This document shows, in pieces, positions 27,750-42,700 of a stretch of 64,000 nucleotides of DNA. Every line of letters begins with the position of its first letter. Position 1 is the stretch's first letter. Below the pieces are notes generated by a model that was not told the DNA's origin, made no database searches, and worked only from the letters and a program-made list of their open reading frames with translations. Origin of the DNA: Varroa destructor (Eukaryota; Arthropoda; Arachnida; Mesostigmata; Varroidae); NCBI RefSeq assembly GCF_002443255.2, contig NW_019211458.1, positions 19,051,509 to 19,115,508 on the forward strand, in the 5' to 3' direction. The position numbers were made by a program, and so were the translations under genes.

Positions 27750-30700
27750 ATGGCCCAGAATTCAGGTTAGTAGTATACCAGTAGATATTGTGGGAGTGAC
27801 ATCTAATCGCTGGCAGGTATTTCGACCCAAATCGTTTCCAATTTCGATACTGAATTGGAAACGTTGTTGGCACAGCATTAGGCTCCGCTAGGCGAGTCAT
27901 ATTTTTATGAATTTTCCTGAATAACTCGATGCTGTGGCAGCGAATCACTAATTTTAACATTAATGTCGACCTCCGGGAATATTGCTACAGCTAAAATTTG
28001 CTACCGTAGATGTTGGTTTGACAATTTTTACAAAAAATCCTGTTCAAACTCTGGGCGGGCTTGGGCTCCGCCGGCAGAGAGCTGATATTGTCCGCGTTCG
28101 AATCTAGTCAGCGTACAGTCAGCAGCTGTTGCTAGTAAGTCTCGAATAACACGGAGTTAATAGACACCCCTTACAACATCGCAATATCGGCACGCTAAAC
28201 GAGTGCGGCTGCCAATTCGTTTCGACATCTTGTCGGTAACTTTTTGATGTTGCCTAGCGTGCAAAAGATACGCAATTATGTTACAACTGTTTGGATTTGA
28301 AAAGCTCAAACGTACTACGCCGTATTCTAGAGATTCTTATGTGTTATGTGTTATGGTTTCTTGAACGCCAACAACCAATCTTACTAATCCACCCTGGCAG
28401 GAACAATGGTGTTTTGTATGAAGTCGAAGACTTCATGAAACATGTCGAAAAAAATTACCTGGCGGGCATTGTTCGATGCAAATTGAAGAGCAAAAAAAAA
28501 CCAAAGCAACAAACCACCATTTACCCTACTCTTCTGGGTGGTAAATTTATCAAACATTTATAAATTAGTTAATAAATAGGTTTATGTAACTTTTAGACAA
28601 AATTTGAAGAATGTCAGCTCGTATGCGTTTTTACTTGGTTATAGAAATATGCTGTGAAAATTAATCTGAAGAGCTCAATATTTTTATGACTATAATACCA
28701 GAGTTGAACATAAAAAAATAGCTACAGAAATACTTTCACACATTTTTTTTGGGTATACATATTTTTACTAGCAAGATTAGACTTAATGGGAAAAATATTG
28801 TACGATTTAAAGTTAGTTAAAAGGATTACTCATGAAATCACATTTTAGCATTCATGGCAATTAATATGGCAAAAATGGTTTTTATATTAGCTGTTTATGG
28901 GATTCCTTGGTACATGTATCTATGTGAACATAATGCATAACAATGACAAAATATTTTAACGTTTGATTACCGATGGAAGACAGTATAATAATCGTTTTAC
29001 TAGTTATTAAACAGTGTGTTTATTTTAATGCACTTCTTCAATAATAAGGTAGACACGTACTCATATAAGGGTAAATATGTAGAAATTACAGCCTAAGCCG
29101 TGATAGGTGCCTTTATTTTTACCTATGCGTTCCAACGGCACGAAATCGTTATAACATATATTCATATACTTTGATCACGCAATTCTTAACTAATTGAAGC
29201 CGTAAGTATTTCTATAACTTCACAGATTTTGTGCAACATGGAAATAGTGACTTAAAAAAAAGCTAACATTTTTAACTTGAGCGGAAATAAATTATTTGGT
29301 ATTAAGTAACATGTGGCGCTTTTCCTTTACCATTATAAGTCTAAGGAGTTATATGTATGGTTTAAGGATCTTTACTTGTTATACTGAACGACTGCGGCGT
29401 AGCACAAACCGATGAATCATTAAAGGTAATCAGCTCGAGTGAAGCTACCTAAATAATAAATATATGTAGGTATTGTTACAAGGTTATAAGGCGGACTTTG
29501 AAATTAAACGACTCGCCTTAAGTCCCGCTAACAGACGAAATTTAGGTGGTGAATACATCGACCTTTCTAAAAACTTGTGACGAGACTTTTAGAAACCAGT
29601 TGGGTGTACTACAGGAAAAATTAGTTTAGAATGACAAATACTTTCAGTCTCGAAAATTGATGTTTAGTAGTAGTGAAGTTCTTATTACTTGAAGGGCATA
29701 GCGCTGCCGAAATCAATCGATTATTGGAAAAGACAGAAGGCAAAAAGATCTTGAGCGAAAGCACAGCAGATAAATTGTGCAATTGTTTCAAAAACGAAGA
29801 TTCGGGCCTTAAAGATCAAGGAGAAAGTGACCAGATGATGGGACCCGATGGACACGAAGACAGTGCCACAATCGAGTAGGCTTTATGAAAACAGAGCTCG
29901 GAGTCGAAAAGCCCCGTCGCCTCAAATTGGCATTTCACATGTAATATGTTGCAGAATCGTAATCCAAATAGTGAAAATGCGGAATGAAGGACGGGTTTTT
30001 CGTGAGTTTATCTGAGGTTAGTTGAAAATGCCAGTGGTGTATTCCACCTGCTGTTTTTGGAACTTAATAATAAAAAATCTGTTTGAAGACATAGGATCGC
30101 TTTGAAGGGAACTCGAGTTCGGTGGCAACGTCGTACAAATTTAGACGTAAGTTAATGGTAATACTTGCAGTGAAAATCAGGGGCATATGATACTGTGAAA
30201 TATACGCCGAAAAAGAAACAATGAATTCAGTCCACTATCTCAAGTTACTCAATATATGATAGATCGTTTGTGCGGCAATCGAAAGTACGTCGTCCTATGA
30301 TTTGGTGACAATGTCAGACTCCATTGCTCTGCCTTGATTACTTCCTGGATTGAGCAAAGGAACATCCAACGCTGACTTCAACCCACTTAAATCTTCCATT
30401 CTAGGTCCATGTGATTATGGGGCTTTTCATACTTAGGACACAAAAATGCAACTGGTTGGTAAACGTATTCCACTATCGATTTACTACGAGAAGCCATGGA
30501 TAGAGAGGTTACATATCGGAATGCGAATGGTTGGTATATGAATGCCGAGAAACTGCCAGAGATACGGGACAAGTGTGTAAAGTATAAAAAAGAGTACCTT
30601 TAACATATACTAAAAAGCCTTCATTGAAGCCTTAAAAGTTATTAAGTTTCGAAGTCCACCGGCCTCACTGGTAAAAGAACTTGATTTTCTGTTCATATGA

Positions 30701-33700
30701 ATGCCGTTTTCCCATGTTTAAGCCGATACACTGTTTAGGAGTGTCTCGGGGTGCATGTAATAACATGCTGCAGATATATTATCTAATACGGGTTTATAAT
30801 ATTATAACGAATAACTTACTAAAAACAATGTTAAACTACTAAAGCTGCATATACTCTTGTGTAATACCGCTTAAATAAAATCATTTATTCGATACAAATG
30901 GTTGTTTGTTATGCAAAATGCGTTATGGATATAACAGAACATCGGCCCTTGGCTTAGAGATAGATACAGAAGCGAAACGCCATGAGCTATTTTTAAATTT
31001 CGGTCCGCAAAGAATGGCTAATAGCTATCCCACATATATATAACAAGCACATTTCGAATGTTCAGAACCATCGGCAGCTATTTAACTGCTGACCATCCTA
31101 CTGACGTATTTTATTAACAGTCAATTCAATCCGTCAATGTATCTAATATATTGTAGATAGGCTTCAATAAATCACAATATACTGATGCGATTTGTTCTGA
31201 CTGCGATACAATCCTCCTTAGGCGCAGGGTTTCTCTGCAGTCGGGTGGCTACTGCATAAAGTGCATATCCTGCCTATTTCAGTTCAACCTCAGTTTTCTA
31301 CCTGGTTATCTTAGCCAGTGTAATGATGTAATATATATTTAATGCTTCGAAGAATTTAATGTATAAGTCGAGAATCCAAAATGTGCTATTCATTACAAGG
31401 TTATGAGCTACAATTTTGTGACTTGAGGTTTTAATTACATTCTGGTTTATAATTCGAGCTCAAATAAAAAGATACTTGCACTTGGTTTCTACATTTTTAC
31501 AGTGCTAAAAAATCGATAAATAATGTGCAGATGTTTATTTCCTTACATCTTATATAACAATAACCAAATTGTATTTATTTACTTCTGCTGGTAGTATTAA
31601 TGAAAACTATATATATACGGATCAACGACAGAGTATTCAAAGATAAGGGAGATTTTATAGAATTATTTCGAACACCTTGGACCATATGAATTATTATATA
31701 AGTTTTGTTGAATTTTTAAAACTAACTTGTATCCTAAACACGATACTAGTGGGAAACGAGCAACATGATTTCTATTGTAATTTTCTCTACATCTGAAGCA
31801 TTTACATATATTGCCAGGCTCATGGAAGCCTGGTTTCCTGCAGAGCCTATAGTGGAACTCATGCACGAAAAGCGAATAAGAAGGTCTCTATTTAATCGGT
31901 TTGTCCCTCTTCACTCATTGTTCCTCACCGCACCTGAAGCAAATAATTCCTTTTCAATCGCCACGAGTTTTCGCTTCCAGTTTCTATAGTTTGTCTTACA
32001 GGCTTCCGTCGCTGGGAGCTCAAAGCGATGACGTAGTTCTTGGACATCAGTGGCGAAAGAGTACCTACAGAGACTGTATTAATTAATCCTTTGTTATGTT
32101 AAATTTGTTACCTCTGGTTAAAGGACGTCGAAAGGTCAATATATTATATCATATAAATGGAGAGACTGGTAATTAAGCTGTTTCTTAATTCTGTGTGCAA
32201 TTTTAACACGAAGTTCAAATTTCTATTAGTGAAAGTCGAGCAAGATTCAGGTGTTATCAGAAGTATTCACAAAATTGGCGCGCTTGCTCATCAAAATCAT
32301 TATGCAGATGTTCTTTACACTGACGTGCGATCGACGTCATAGAATAACGGCAGAAAACCTGATATAACTCTATTCTACCATGTAATAATAGCAATTTGAT
32401 ATAAATATAAAATTGTATTTGGTGTACTTGGTATATTTTCTCACGGAGCTGTTCTTGGCAAACGATTGCCAATGGATTGGTTTTGTCTCTCGTTAATCAG
32501 ATCTTGCAATAGCAGGCAAGAAAAAAATGTCTACGGCTAAGTATTAGGAAAGAAATCAATTCATTTCCTATACGAACTTGCCGATCAGGTGGTTTTTTGG
32601 AAGCCGTGAACGCAAGTTGAACAAAGCTCATTGATTCAGATATCACCCTCACTATTGCCATTTTTATTTTACATTTTCGTATATGCCATTTGTATATATA
32701 AACAGAAATTATTTTTATATTCTTTGTCAGGGCAAAACGAATGTCTGGGTATACTGTTGACTTATTTTTGTGAAACTCATTAACATCACGGCACTATCTA
32801 GCCATAACAAATAGGTTACAGTTGGTTTATTTGCAAATACTTTTCATATAAATAAAATCCCATTCCAACACATTCCACTATTTAGATAAACACTAAACAC
32901 ATCGACATATTTTTTCTTCGACAATTCTATAGTGCTGAAAAAGGGCCATATTGACTATTCATGGTAGGTGTAGTGTTAAGCTCATCTGTATGCAAATAAA
33001 TTTTATTTCTAGCACATATCACTTCTAGGGGCCACTTCAATACTGAGAGAGGAACTGTACGGTCAGGCTGCTGTTTGCTTACCGTAAGGGAAGTTTACTT
33101 GGGAAAAATAGACCTGATTTACAGTATGATGCAGCACCAAGTTCCCGGATTTAGACGTGCAGTTTAAACGTAGATAGGAAATTACTATACATAGATTTCG
33201 TGCTACGTTAGTCGTAGGTCAGAAAAGGAATTTATTCATAGTTTTGTACCGAACTTTTTTTCTGCTTTCTAGACCACCTTTCTGTGCTAACGCTTAAGGT
33301 TCATACTAAAATAGCATCTGCTGGTAAATAGACAATGCACTTCAATCAGAATGTTTAGAAACAGGCGTTGCTGTGGAATATTTCAGGTAATCAAGATACA
33401 ACAGGACATGACATGGACACAGAAACTGTGAGCGATGGAACTAATGAAGCTGCTGGTGCTACAGAAGGCGATTCGATACAGCCGCAGGAGATTCTTGAAT
33501 CTGAACATGGCACTGCAGAGGTAGGTTTTATGGTGGCTATCAATAAAAACTTCTCTTATTTAATGAGCAGTTATTGAAGGTACGATTGGATGTAATTATT
33601 TTTTGGTACGAGCTTATTAACTATGATGTACCCAGCCTAGTTGTGTCGACTGTATCCATACTTCGAAACCTTAAAGAAGCATGATTGACAAAGAAATAGC

Positions 33701-36700
33701 AGGCACAAATTGCATTTGTGTGGTGTTGCTTAAAAGTCTGTTCAACCATTCTACCCGGACTATTAGTCATATGATTTCCTGTCATAGAATTATAAAATTG
33801 ATTTGGCGCAATTAGTGGATGATTCTTATATTTGGTCAGAACAGTAGCATAAATTTATCACCCGCTGATAAACATAATAAGTGATAAAATTCAGTTTTCG
33901 CCGAGTTCATATAATCGCAAGTTGGTTTTTTTCCTTATTTTTGTGCGAGCTTTAAATTGTTTAAAAAACAACACGGGCTGTTATGTTGAGAATCATATAG
34001 GTACAACTCAAAGTTATAAATCGGACGTACAAATAGTAGAAATTGAAATTACTTGAAATTGTTGATCTAGGATAATATTAAACAAGTTAGCTCCCTCAAA
34101 CCGTTTAGAGCACCATACAATTGTTTCAGGATGCTAAGCAGTCATTAGAAAAAGACCAGATAAAGAAATTCGTCAATATTTTCGGTATAGCATGAAGCAG
34201 AGTCTATGGAGGGTGTCGAAGAGGGTCACGTTCCACATGTCCAGGTTGAAGAAGGCGACGAAGGACGGGTAGTCCAACAGGTTGAAGATGAGTCGCCTAT
34301 AGTGGCTGTCGATGAAGAGGGTAGAGTGATTGCCACTGGTGCGGAAGCTGAAAGACTGATCGCCGAACATCAGGCAGCAGTCCAACAGCAGCAGGAGCAA
34401 GATCAGCAGCAGCAATCACAACAGCAGGACGAACAAGGTTTGTAGAATTCAAGATATTGTATCGTTAAAATATTATTGAGTAAGAAGCGGAGGACAAAAG
34501 CAATGAGTTAAAATTACATATTGGCTAGCCATATCGCATTAAGACAATACGAACAATATACCATACCTTATAGTACCGGCTAAACTAATAATCCAAAAGC
34601 ATCTAGGCCAATTTCTTCGCCTAAAATGACTACAAAGATTTCCTTTACCTTTGTTACTTTTGTGCATCGAAATTACCTTTTTTTCTTAAAAACTCTCGCG
34701 AGATAAAACACTTTGTAGACTTCACAAAAATTAAAACCGTTCCGATGAACTGATTTCACATACGTCAAGTGCTAACCGATGCGCGCTATGCTTTGGGAAT
34801 CACTAGCACTATTAAGAAATCAACCTAGCGGTATGAACTGAAACTATGAGAAATATACGCATCGGGCAGCAGAAGAGTGAGGCAGGATACAAACTGAGTT
34901 AAACATCGGCAGGCAACTTCCTCAGGGTTTTGAGCCTTGGTTTATGTAACAAAGTGCAACCACATTTACTCCACAAGCGCACTCAAGAGAAATATGTAAT
35001 ATAACATAGTTATACATCATCCGTTTAGGTGGGCCACAAAATTCTCACATACCTTGTCTGATACACTTACTGGCGACACATCGTTATCAGTCGTAGACTG
35101 TACGGAATGATATCCGCACCAATCGTGGAATAGTAGAAAAGTCTATTATTGTCAGCAGAAGCTGATCACTGGCATCATCTGTTGGGGATTGCTTGTGGAA
35201 CGTTGAAAAAATGAACTGAGACGCGCGCTGTCCTTTAAACGCTTCCGCGTTGTTTCCTAACGATGTTTTTAGGGGGTATGTTTGGGGTACTGAGGTGATA
35301 TTGGGGCTCAGCGGTGCTGGAATGCTGGCTGAAGTACTGGGTTGCTGTATACGTGTGGTGTTTTTGGAGCACATGTACATATTTTTGTTTTGCTTTTATT
35401 TCAAACAATACTTTGAGTCCGACCTCTTCTTTGCTGCCGACTAAATGTGTTTTGTCACCTTAATCAATAAAGCCGTGGACGATTCGGTGATGATCACCCA
35501 GCCGGTGAGCGAGGATCAACTTTACCAGGCGGCCGCCGACCAGCAGCTGATGGACGCGGCCACCGGCGGGGATATTGCTGCAGCGACACAACAAAATGAT
35601 GGTACAGTAGCAGCATCAACAGCGCAGTCTGCTACTGTTGCTTCGCAGGCTGTAGCTTTAGCGGCCTCGGGGGCTCAACAGGACATATTACAGCAAGCCT
35701 TTGAGGAATCCGGAGCTGGAGGAGAAGCGGCAAACAATGCCGAGCCAGAACTCACACCAGGCGAGCTGGTTGAGCAGGCGGTAGCACAGGTTCATGATGG
35801 GGAACCTGACACCCACGAAGGAGCCGCAAGCAGCGAGGCGTTCCCATCCACGGGTGGAACCGGGGCAGGAAGTACGGCGCCGGCAGTTGCTCTTGGGGCT
35901 GCACCAGGACCCACTGATACAGGGACAGTAGTTACCAAACAGGAACAACAGGAAAATTTGCCTCCACTGGGCAGCTGCGATAACCCAATTCAGGTAAACT
36001 GACAAGCAGGTCAATGAAGGGAGTCTTTTTGCTTGCCATATAGGCCAGTATTACTACATAGTCTAGTAGATATGAGAAACAGTAGCGCGAATTCATAACG
36101 AGCGATTCTAATTCCACAAATTGATTTCGTCCCAGTGCAGATTCCAGCACAATGACTATCGAACTAAATGCGGCGTCACTTCAACAACGGAACGACTTCA
36201 ACTCAAGTTGCTGTCAGAACTTTGTGTTCTGCTATATTTTCGTTGTAGCCTGTAAATACGCTGAGAGGTTCTGTCAGAGACGTTCGTAAATGGGCAAAAA
36301 AATATTATGAAATATTTCGTTCTATGTGGCTTCAGAACATGCATCTGTTCACTAATTTTATTTCGAGTTTTATTATATACATGTAAATCGTTCTGATGAT
36401 ATATTGTTTTGACCACAATTAATTCGACTTAACCTTATGAAACTCAGGCGTATGCAATAATTTCTGTGACGTGCGTAATGAATGATACATAATATTAAAT
36501 GGTCTGTTTTAGCTATTTTAAATTTAGAGATACATGTATAGAGGGAAAAGACATTGAAAGTTGAATAGATTCGACAAAAGTAAGTTTGTCGCTTCGGGAA
36601 TTCGACGTTTATGCAATGTATACGTAGCTGTCTAAAAAAAATTTGGAAATTATAAACGGCCGCTAGAGCAAAGCGAGATCAAACGAGTCGAAACCGACGA

Positions 36701-39700
36701 AGCAGACTCTAAGATTAAGAGCCATTTATTGATATCGGATATTATGGCTTAATCATTACACTTTTCTGAAAGTAGTGTTTAATAAAGTTGACCGTATGTT
36801 TATGGGTCTCATGAGGCCTGGCCGTGGTCTGCCTACTTTTATACCAATTGCTCTATGTATTCATTTTCTCTTACGAAAAAATTAGCCACACTTGCTTCTG
36901 GCATTATTTATTTTTATGGACTTGTCAGCGGCTATCAAACACACAAAAAATAAGTGCATTATAATGAATGTTTGAATCTCTCAATGAACCTCGCTTCTGA
37001 GACTAATAATTCTGCATTCTAAAAATATGCGCATGTCGGCTGTTTTTACTGAAGAAGGGCAAACTCTCCTCGCGATACCTTAGAAAACAAGTTTCATTAT
37101 TAAAAAAATACGTCTAGGAATATTAATTTCCTTTTAAACTCTGGGCATTGATAGAGAGTTACTTGGAACGAAAGTAACCTGCTTGAAAATGTTTTATTTT
37201 TGGGCTATATATATATAATAATGTATAAGAATAATATATATATATATATATTATTCGTATTCATTTGCGTAACGAGATTCCAATTTAATTAATGTTCTAC
37301 AGATTATCCAGCAAGGCAATTCATATCACTCAACCCAGACTCTCAGTCCAGATCAGCTGCAGCAGATCGCTCATGTCCTACAACAGCAGCAAGTGGCCAA
37401 GGCAATTCAGACAGGTGGGAGTGCTGTCGTATACAATCCGCAGACGAATACCAGAATAATCTATAGAGTGATTTACCCTGAGCGGAAAGACAAAAAGGAA
37501 GGCATAAAGCCCGTCGGGGCCGCAGCGGCGCGGGCACCGAAGGCAACGAAATTGCCTAAAGTTCATCCCAAAGGCTACAAGGGTCGCGGACGACCTGCCA
37601 AAAAGTACGCCTTTCACATATAGAGAAGTACTTTATACGAAACATTGTTCTATTAACAATTACTTGGTTTTTGGAAGCAATATTACATATGTTTATAACG
37701 TGTTTCTATCTAAAGATCATCGTTCCATGATGTTAAAAGAAATCCTATTCTTACTCGTACAGATACGACGATGACATTAATCCGGAGGGCCCGTCGTTAA
37801 CGAAAGAAGAGCGAGAGGCTTTGAAGAAGCAAGTACCTCGGACACGATCGGGTCGTATTAGTCGACCGCCAAAATACATGGTTCGCGACTATAAAAGGAT
37901 TCATCATCTTGACTTCCACGAAGAGCCACCGCCGGATGAGAGTGACGGCGGCTATTCAGATATCGAAGGTGTCGAAGTTGGAGAAGATGGTATTAAAAGA
38001 AAACGCCGGAAGCTTGTCGGTAAGAGAGGCACAGTGTAAGCAAAATCATTTGAAAGTTGATTGGTTTAGAATTTACCCTTAATAATTCCGGCGTTTCCAC
38101 TAAATCTGTTTTTCATTGTGATCTGCTATATACATTATAAAAGACATTATCTTAATGTCTAACTGACATGATTAACCAAGAATCATTTTGTTCAATACAA
38201 CTTATGCATTAAGCAGACACTGTGCTGGTGTTCCATTGTGTCTACGCCACATCTTATTTTATGGAAAGATTCCTGTAGCTCCTAATATAATAATTATTAG
38301 AAATGTGAGTATACTTGAGTGTTGCTGGAGTAACGGAGTTGCTTTCTAAACTGCAGATTTAGATCACCATTATAGGTGATGTATACAGGACACTGCTTCA
38401 GGAACAAAAGTGCTGCAGAGGCTGGCCGTGATACTTTCTTTGTCTGCTTTGTTGGTGCTTACTAAACTTATCCTTACATTTTTTCTTTAGTATATATTAG
38501 TGGTAAATGTCAATGTGATATAGCAGTGGTATGTATTGATGTAAATATATGATGATTTGATGTAAATTGCAGTGCGGCTCACCAGGGTGCCTAAGATGAA
38601 GAAACGAAAGAATTCTTTATCTCAACCGGCCCTGTTTTCCTTTAAATATAGCTTGTTTTTCCATTTTGTATATGCTGTATTTCAGTGGGAACCGATCTGA
38701 GTTTGACTGGAAAACTCAAAGCTTACCGTTGTTCCCAGTGCGATCGCGCTTACATTTCCGAATTACGGTTGCGAAAGCACTTCCGCCTAACGCAGCACGG
38801 AGATCCAGATAATTTGCCACCGCCAATGAACGTTGAGGAGATTGTTCAAAGCGATGATGATGGCGAAGATATTGAGAGTCAACGGCATCAGGAACAACTA
38901 GCTGAAGCCGCACGAAAAGAACGTGAGGAGAAGGAGAGACGTAAAACACAGCCGTAAGTTTCCTTAAAATAACTATGATTTGCTACTAGGTGCTCCGGCA
39001 AGAAGTTTTACATATAGATTTTATCAAACAACAAATCGATTTGCCAAAACTCTTTAGATATTTTTTACCGGCAAGTGTATCTATGGGCAGAAACAAACAA
39101 TATGCAACCCGATACTTAACCTAAGTAGCTCAGTTATTATAATTGTAGTCCACGACCTACTAATTGTATATTTCTGCTCTGCGTTTTTGATTGCGATTAA
39201 TCAATAAAAGGCGGAGCTATGCCGACATGGTATCAACTCGCCGAAAAAATCGTCTTCGAGAAGCACTTCGGCAATGTACTGATAAAGAAGTTCTAGACGT
39301 TTGCCTTTATCGCGTTGCCCAAACGGCAACGATGTGGCAATTTTTGCTCGCTAAAAGCGAGGACGGTGACCCACCGGTGCCTGATGTGTCAATGATGCTT
39401 GTGAACCTTGAAACCCTCCTCCAGCAGACTGATCGACTTGGCAGAGAGTTCATGACGCCGACAAATGATACTGAGGTTTGTTTTATCTATTAACACAGTG
39501 CAATATAACTGTAACCCATTTCTAACCAAAAGTCTAATACATAGCCATATACCAGAAGATTTTCACTATAAATAGCCTACGCCTATAAAAATAAAGTTCA
39601 TATTGCAAGAAGAAGTTGTTATATCTACATAGATATGGTGCGTTTGCTAATAGTATTTTTGTAGCTCTTAAGTATCATAATTGACACCTTGACCTTGGTT

Positions 39701-42700
39701 TGTTAGTTGATCTAATTCTTAAGCTGTTTTATTTTGTAACCTATCGTATTTGAGGTTTTTTTTGTGAATAAATTGCTATGCATTGGAAACGCCTTTTATC
39801 ATGTTTTTTTTCGTCTGAATGATGATTTTACAGGGCGACGATTTAGTTGAACTTGTTGACGAGATGGTCGCAGCTGCGTTAGGCAACAAAAATTTAGGTA
39901 TGTACAGAATTGACCGAGAAGCATATTTGCCTGAAACAGACTTCCTTGTCAAAGCGCATCCAATCTACCGGCCGGCACCAAGTGCACGGCATCGCGCGCC
40001 AATTCGGGTGCCCGCATCATCATCGGTGCCAGGAAACGTCTCAGGTGCTGGCGGTTCTGGACTGAGCCGGCCCATAATCAGCCATGCGGCCTCGCCACTT
40101 CACAAGACCACTCCACGAAGTATTGTGCAGCCAAACATTATCATTAATCACCGACCAACACCTGGTTAGTGTTGCAATGTTGTGTAACAATATTGGGCAT
40201 GATGAATTCGGTCTGCACATGTTTTATGATTTGGGTCCAGTGTTTACTTATTGCATGGCTCTAGCTCGGCATTTGTTATAACTCAAAGGGTGCTTCTTAG
40301 AAAAGAGGCTAACTCTAGCCTTTTTGAGCGATGTAGACGCTAGGAATCTCACATCTTAAGCACATGTATAGATTATTGGAAGAAGTATCCCATACTTCTT
40401 TAAACTAAAACTAATGCGCTGGGCATCAGTGGGCATTCAATTCCTGTACAATTAGCCTGGTTTTCAAACTTCGTATTTGATTTTTCTTTTTCTGTGCAGT
40501 AGCTGTGTCAAAAATGTCGATGTCTCATATGGGAATTATGGCACCGCCGTCAATTGTGAGACGTACAGGTAACGTGAAGAGCTACATTCCTCAACCGCAA
40601 TCGGCAGTAACCATGACCCCGAGCAGAATGACACCGAACATTCTGAGTTCACCAAAGCCACAATTTCGAGTAGTAACGGCCGCCCCCCGTGGTGCGTCCC
40701 ATGTAAACAGATCACAACCTGGCACTAGTCTACTTCGGGTATGACCTTGTAATAATATAACTTTCTTTTCACTATATTTAGTATGTAAATATCCGCGTTT
40801 GCTTTTGGCCTTAGACAGTAGTACAGTATATGATGCACCACAATATGTGCTATTAAATGCCATATTGACCTATGTAAAATCAACTCTGCTCAAGGCCGCG
40901 CCTGGTTCTTATTCCGCTGAGTAGTATGGACTTATTAAAGATTATTTAATTTAATATACACCGCGTAAGTTGCACCGTATATCTTTTATTCCATACATAT
41001 ACTTGGCTTCGTAGGTTTCGATGGACAGGACGGTAAGGAAAAGTCAAAAAATTTAAAATAATTAATGCTACCTGACGAACTCATTAACAATTAATTGACT
41101 CACTGTGTCGTACCTCATCTACTATAGCATTCCGGCAACGTGACAAATCCACGAGGCGGGGGTATCACGCGTGTTACCCCTCAGTCTGTTCGGGGTACTT
41201 CTTTGCTCACTCCGCAGAGTGTTACTCCTGCACAGCACATCCAGCAACAGCAGCAACAGCAGCAGCAGCAGCAACAGCAACAACAACAACTGCAGCAGCA
41301 ACAACAGCAGCTGCAGCAACAACAGCAGTTACAGCAACAGCTTCAACAGCAACAGCTTTTGCAACAACAACTCCAACAGCAGGCACAGCAACAACAACAG
41401 GTGCAGGTGGTGCATCACCAGTCGCCACAACATTCGCAGCACCACGTTCAGCAAGTCGCTGTATCACAAGTTACTGTTCAACAACATCAACAGCAACAAT
41501 TACAGCAACAGCACCAACAAACAGTTGAGGAAGAGGTAATAACCAACCCTGTGCTATGTAATAAGCAGTCATTGATTCGCAATCTAACAGATCTAGGGCG
41601 AGCCTGTTGGTACCACAAAATTTTTAAAAATGGCCGGTGACGGCCCAAGTGATTGGGTCATCTGTATATAATTCGATGTTTGGTACCAGAAAAAAATCTG
41701 CGTTTTTCAACCATTAAAAATGCTGGTTTAAAAAAAGATTGTTGATAGGTTTAATGATAATCATTTGTTTTAGGTAAAGCTTAGTAAGGAGGTTTTTAGT
41801 CTAGCTTTTTTGTGATGATTTTAAGAAACTAACATTTTGCGATATGATAATAACAAAAGATAAAGCAATTGCAAGAATAAGACATGTAGTTTTTTATCAT
41901 AATGTTTTTTATATCATTATTATTTTCTGTTAATCTAGGAGGAAGTCAGTCTGGTGGTAGGCCAGGTATATGAAGATGAAAATGGTCAGCCTGTTGTTAT
42001 TAATGAGGACGGAACTGTGACGCCGGTATCACTGCAGCATGTCCAGTCTCATGAAGGTGCCGAGTCCGCTGTAGAGGGTCAAACAGAGCAGGTGGACGCT
42101 TCAGGAATGATGGAAACCGCTAGCCAGGAAGCTACGACAACCGCCGCGTCATCGCAGGCCACCACGATAACAAGTACCACTACCGCATCAACAATAATGC
42201 AGCAATCCCAACTAGAACAAAAGGTTCGTGAATATATCATGCATATGTGCCACATCTACCAAATAATATCTGAAAAATAGGCGATACCTGGAGGACCATG
42301 CATGTTCTTATTCCCGCGCAAATGAGTGCAGATGAAAACTTCATTAGTAGAGAGAAATTCCGTATTCAGTATGACTTCATTTAGGTTCGTAATTACTTTG
42401 AAATAAGGACAAAGTCTCGACTAATGAGCGGTGACCTGGGAAGATTAAATACAAGGATCGGGATGAAAGCATTAGCTTACCCGTAGCTCATCACGCCAAT
42501 TCGAATTCGACAGTAGATGATACTGTTCACTATAGGTTGGAGTTTTTCTATACTTAATGACGATACTTTCTTTCACGTTGCTTAGTGAAATTATCCTTAA
42601 CTGATCCTGATATTTGAAATGTTGTGTTCCAATAGTCTCCAAATACACACCGGATAAGCGTAAATGAGATCACCTCCAAGCTACGTTCCCAATGCTGATC

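Larger units (their letters stand above)
27766..33386 (+). other. intron 1 of the ZNF839-like gene
   Basis: A 5.6-kb AT-rich intron (donor GTTAGT, acceptor TTTCAG). It holds an 11-bp perfect hairpin at 27833-27863, a FLYWCH-like fragment and a decayed mariner transposase. No other exon is supported. Confidence 0.6.

Noticed and set aside
41171..41539. Overlapping ORFs rich in Ser/Asn (plus) and Ala/Val (minus) over the repeat
   Set aside because: They are other-frame readings of the CAG/CAA repeat in exon 11; only the Gln frame fits the exon phases on both sides.
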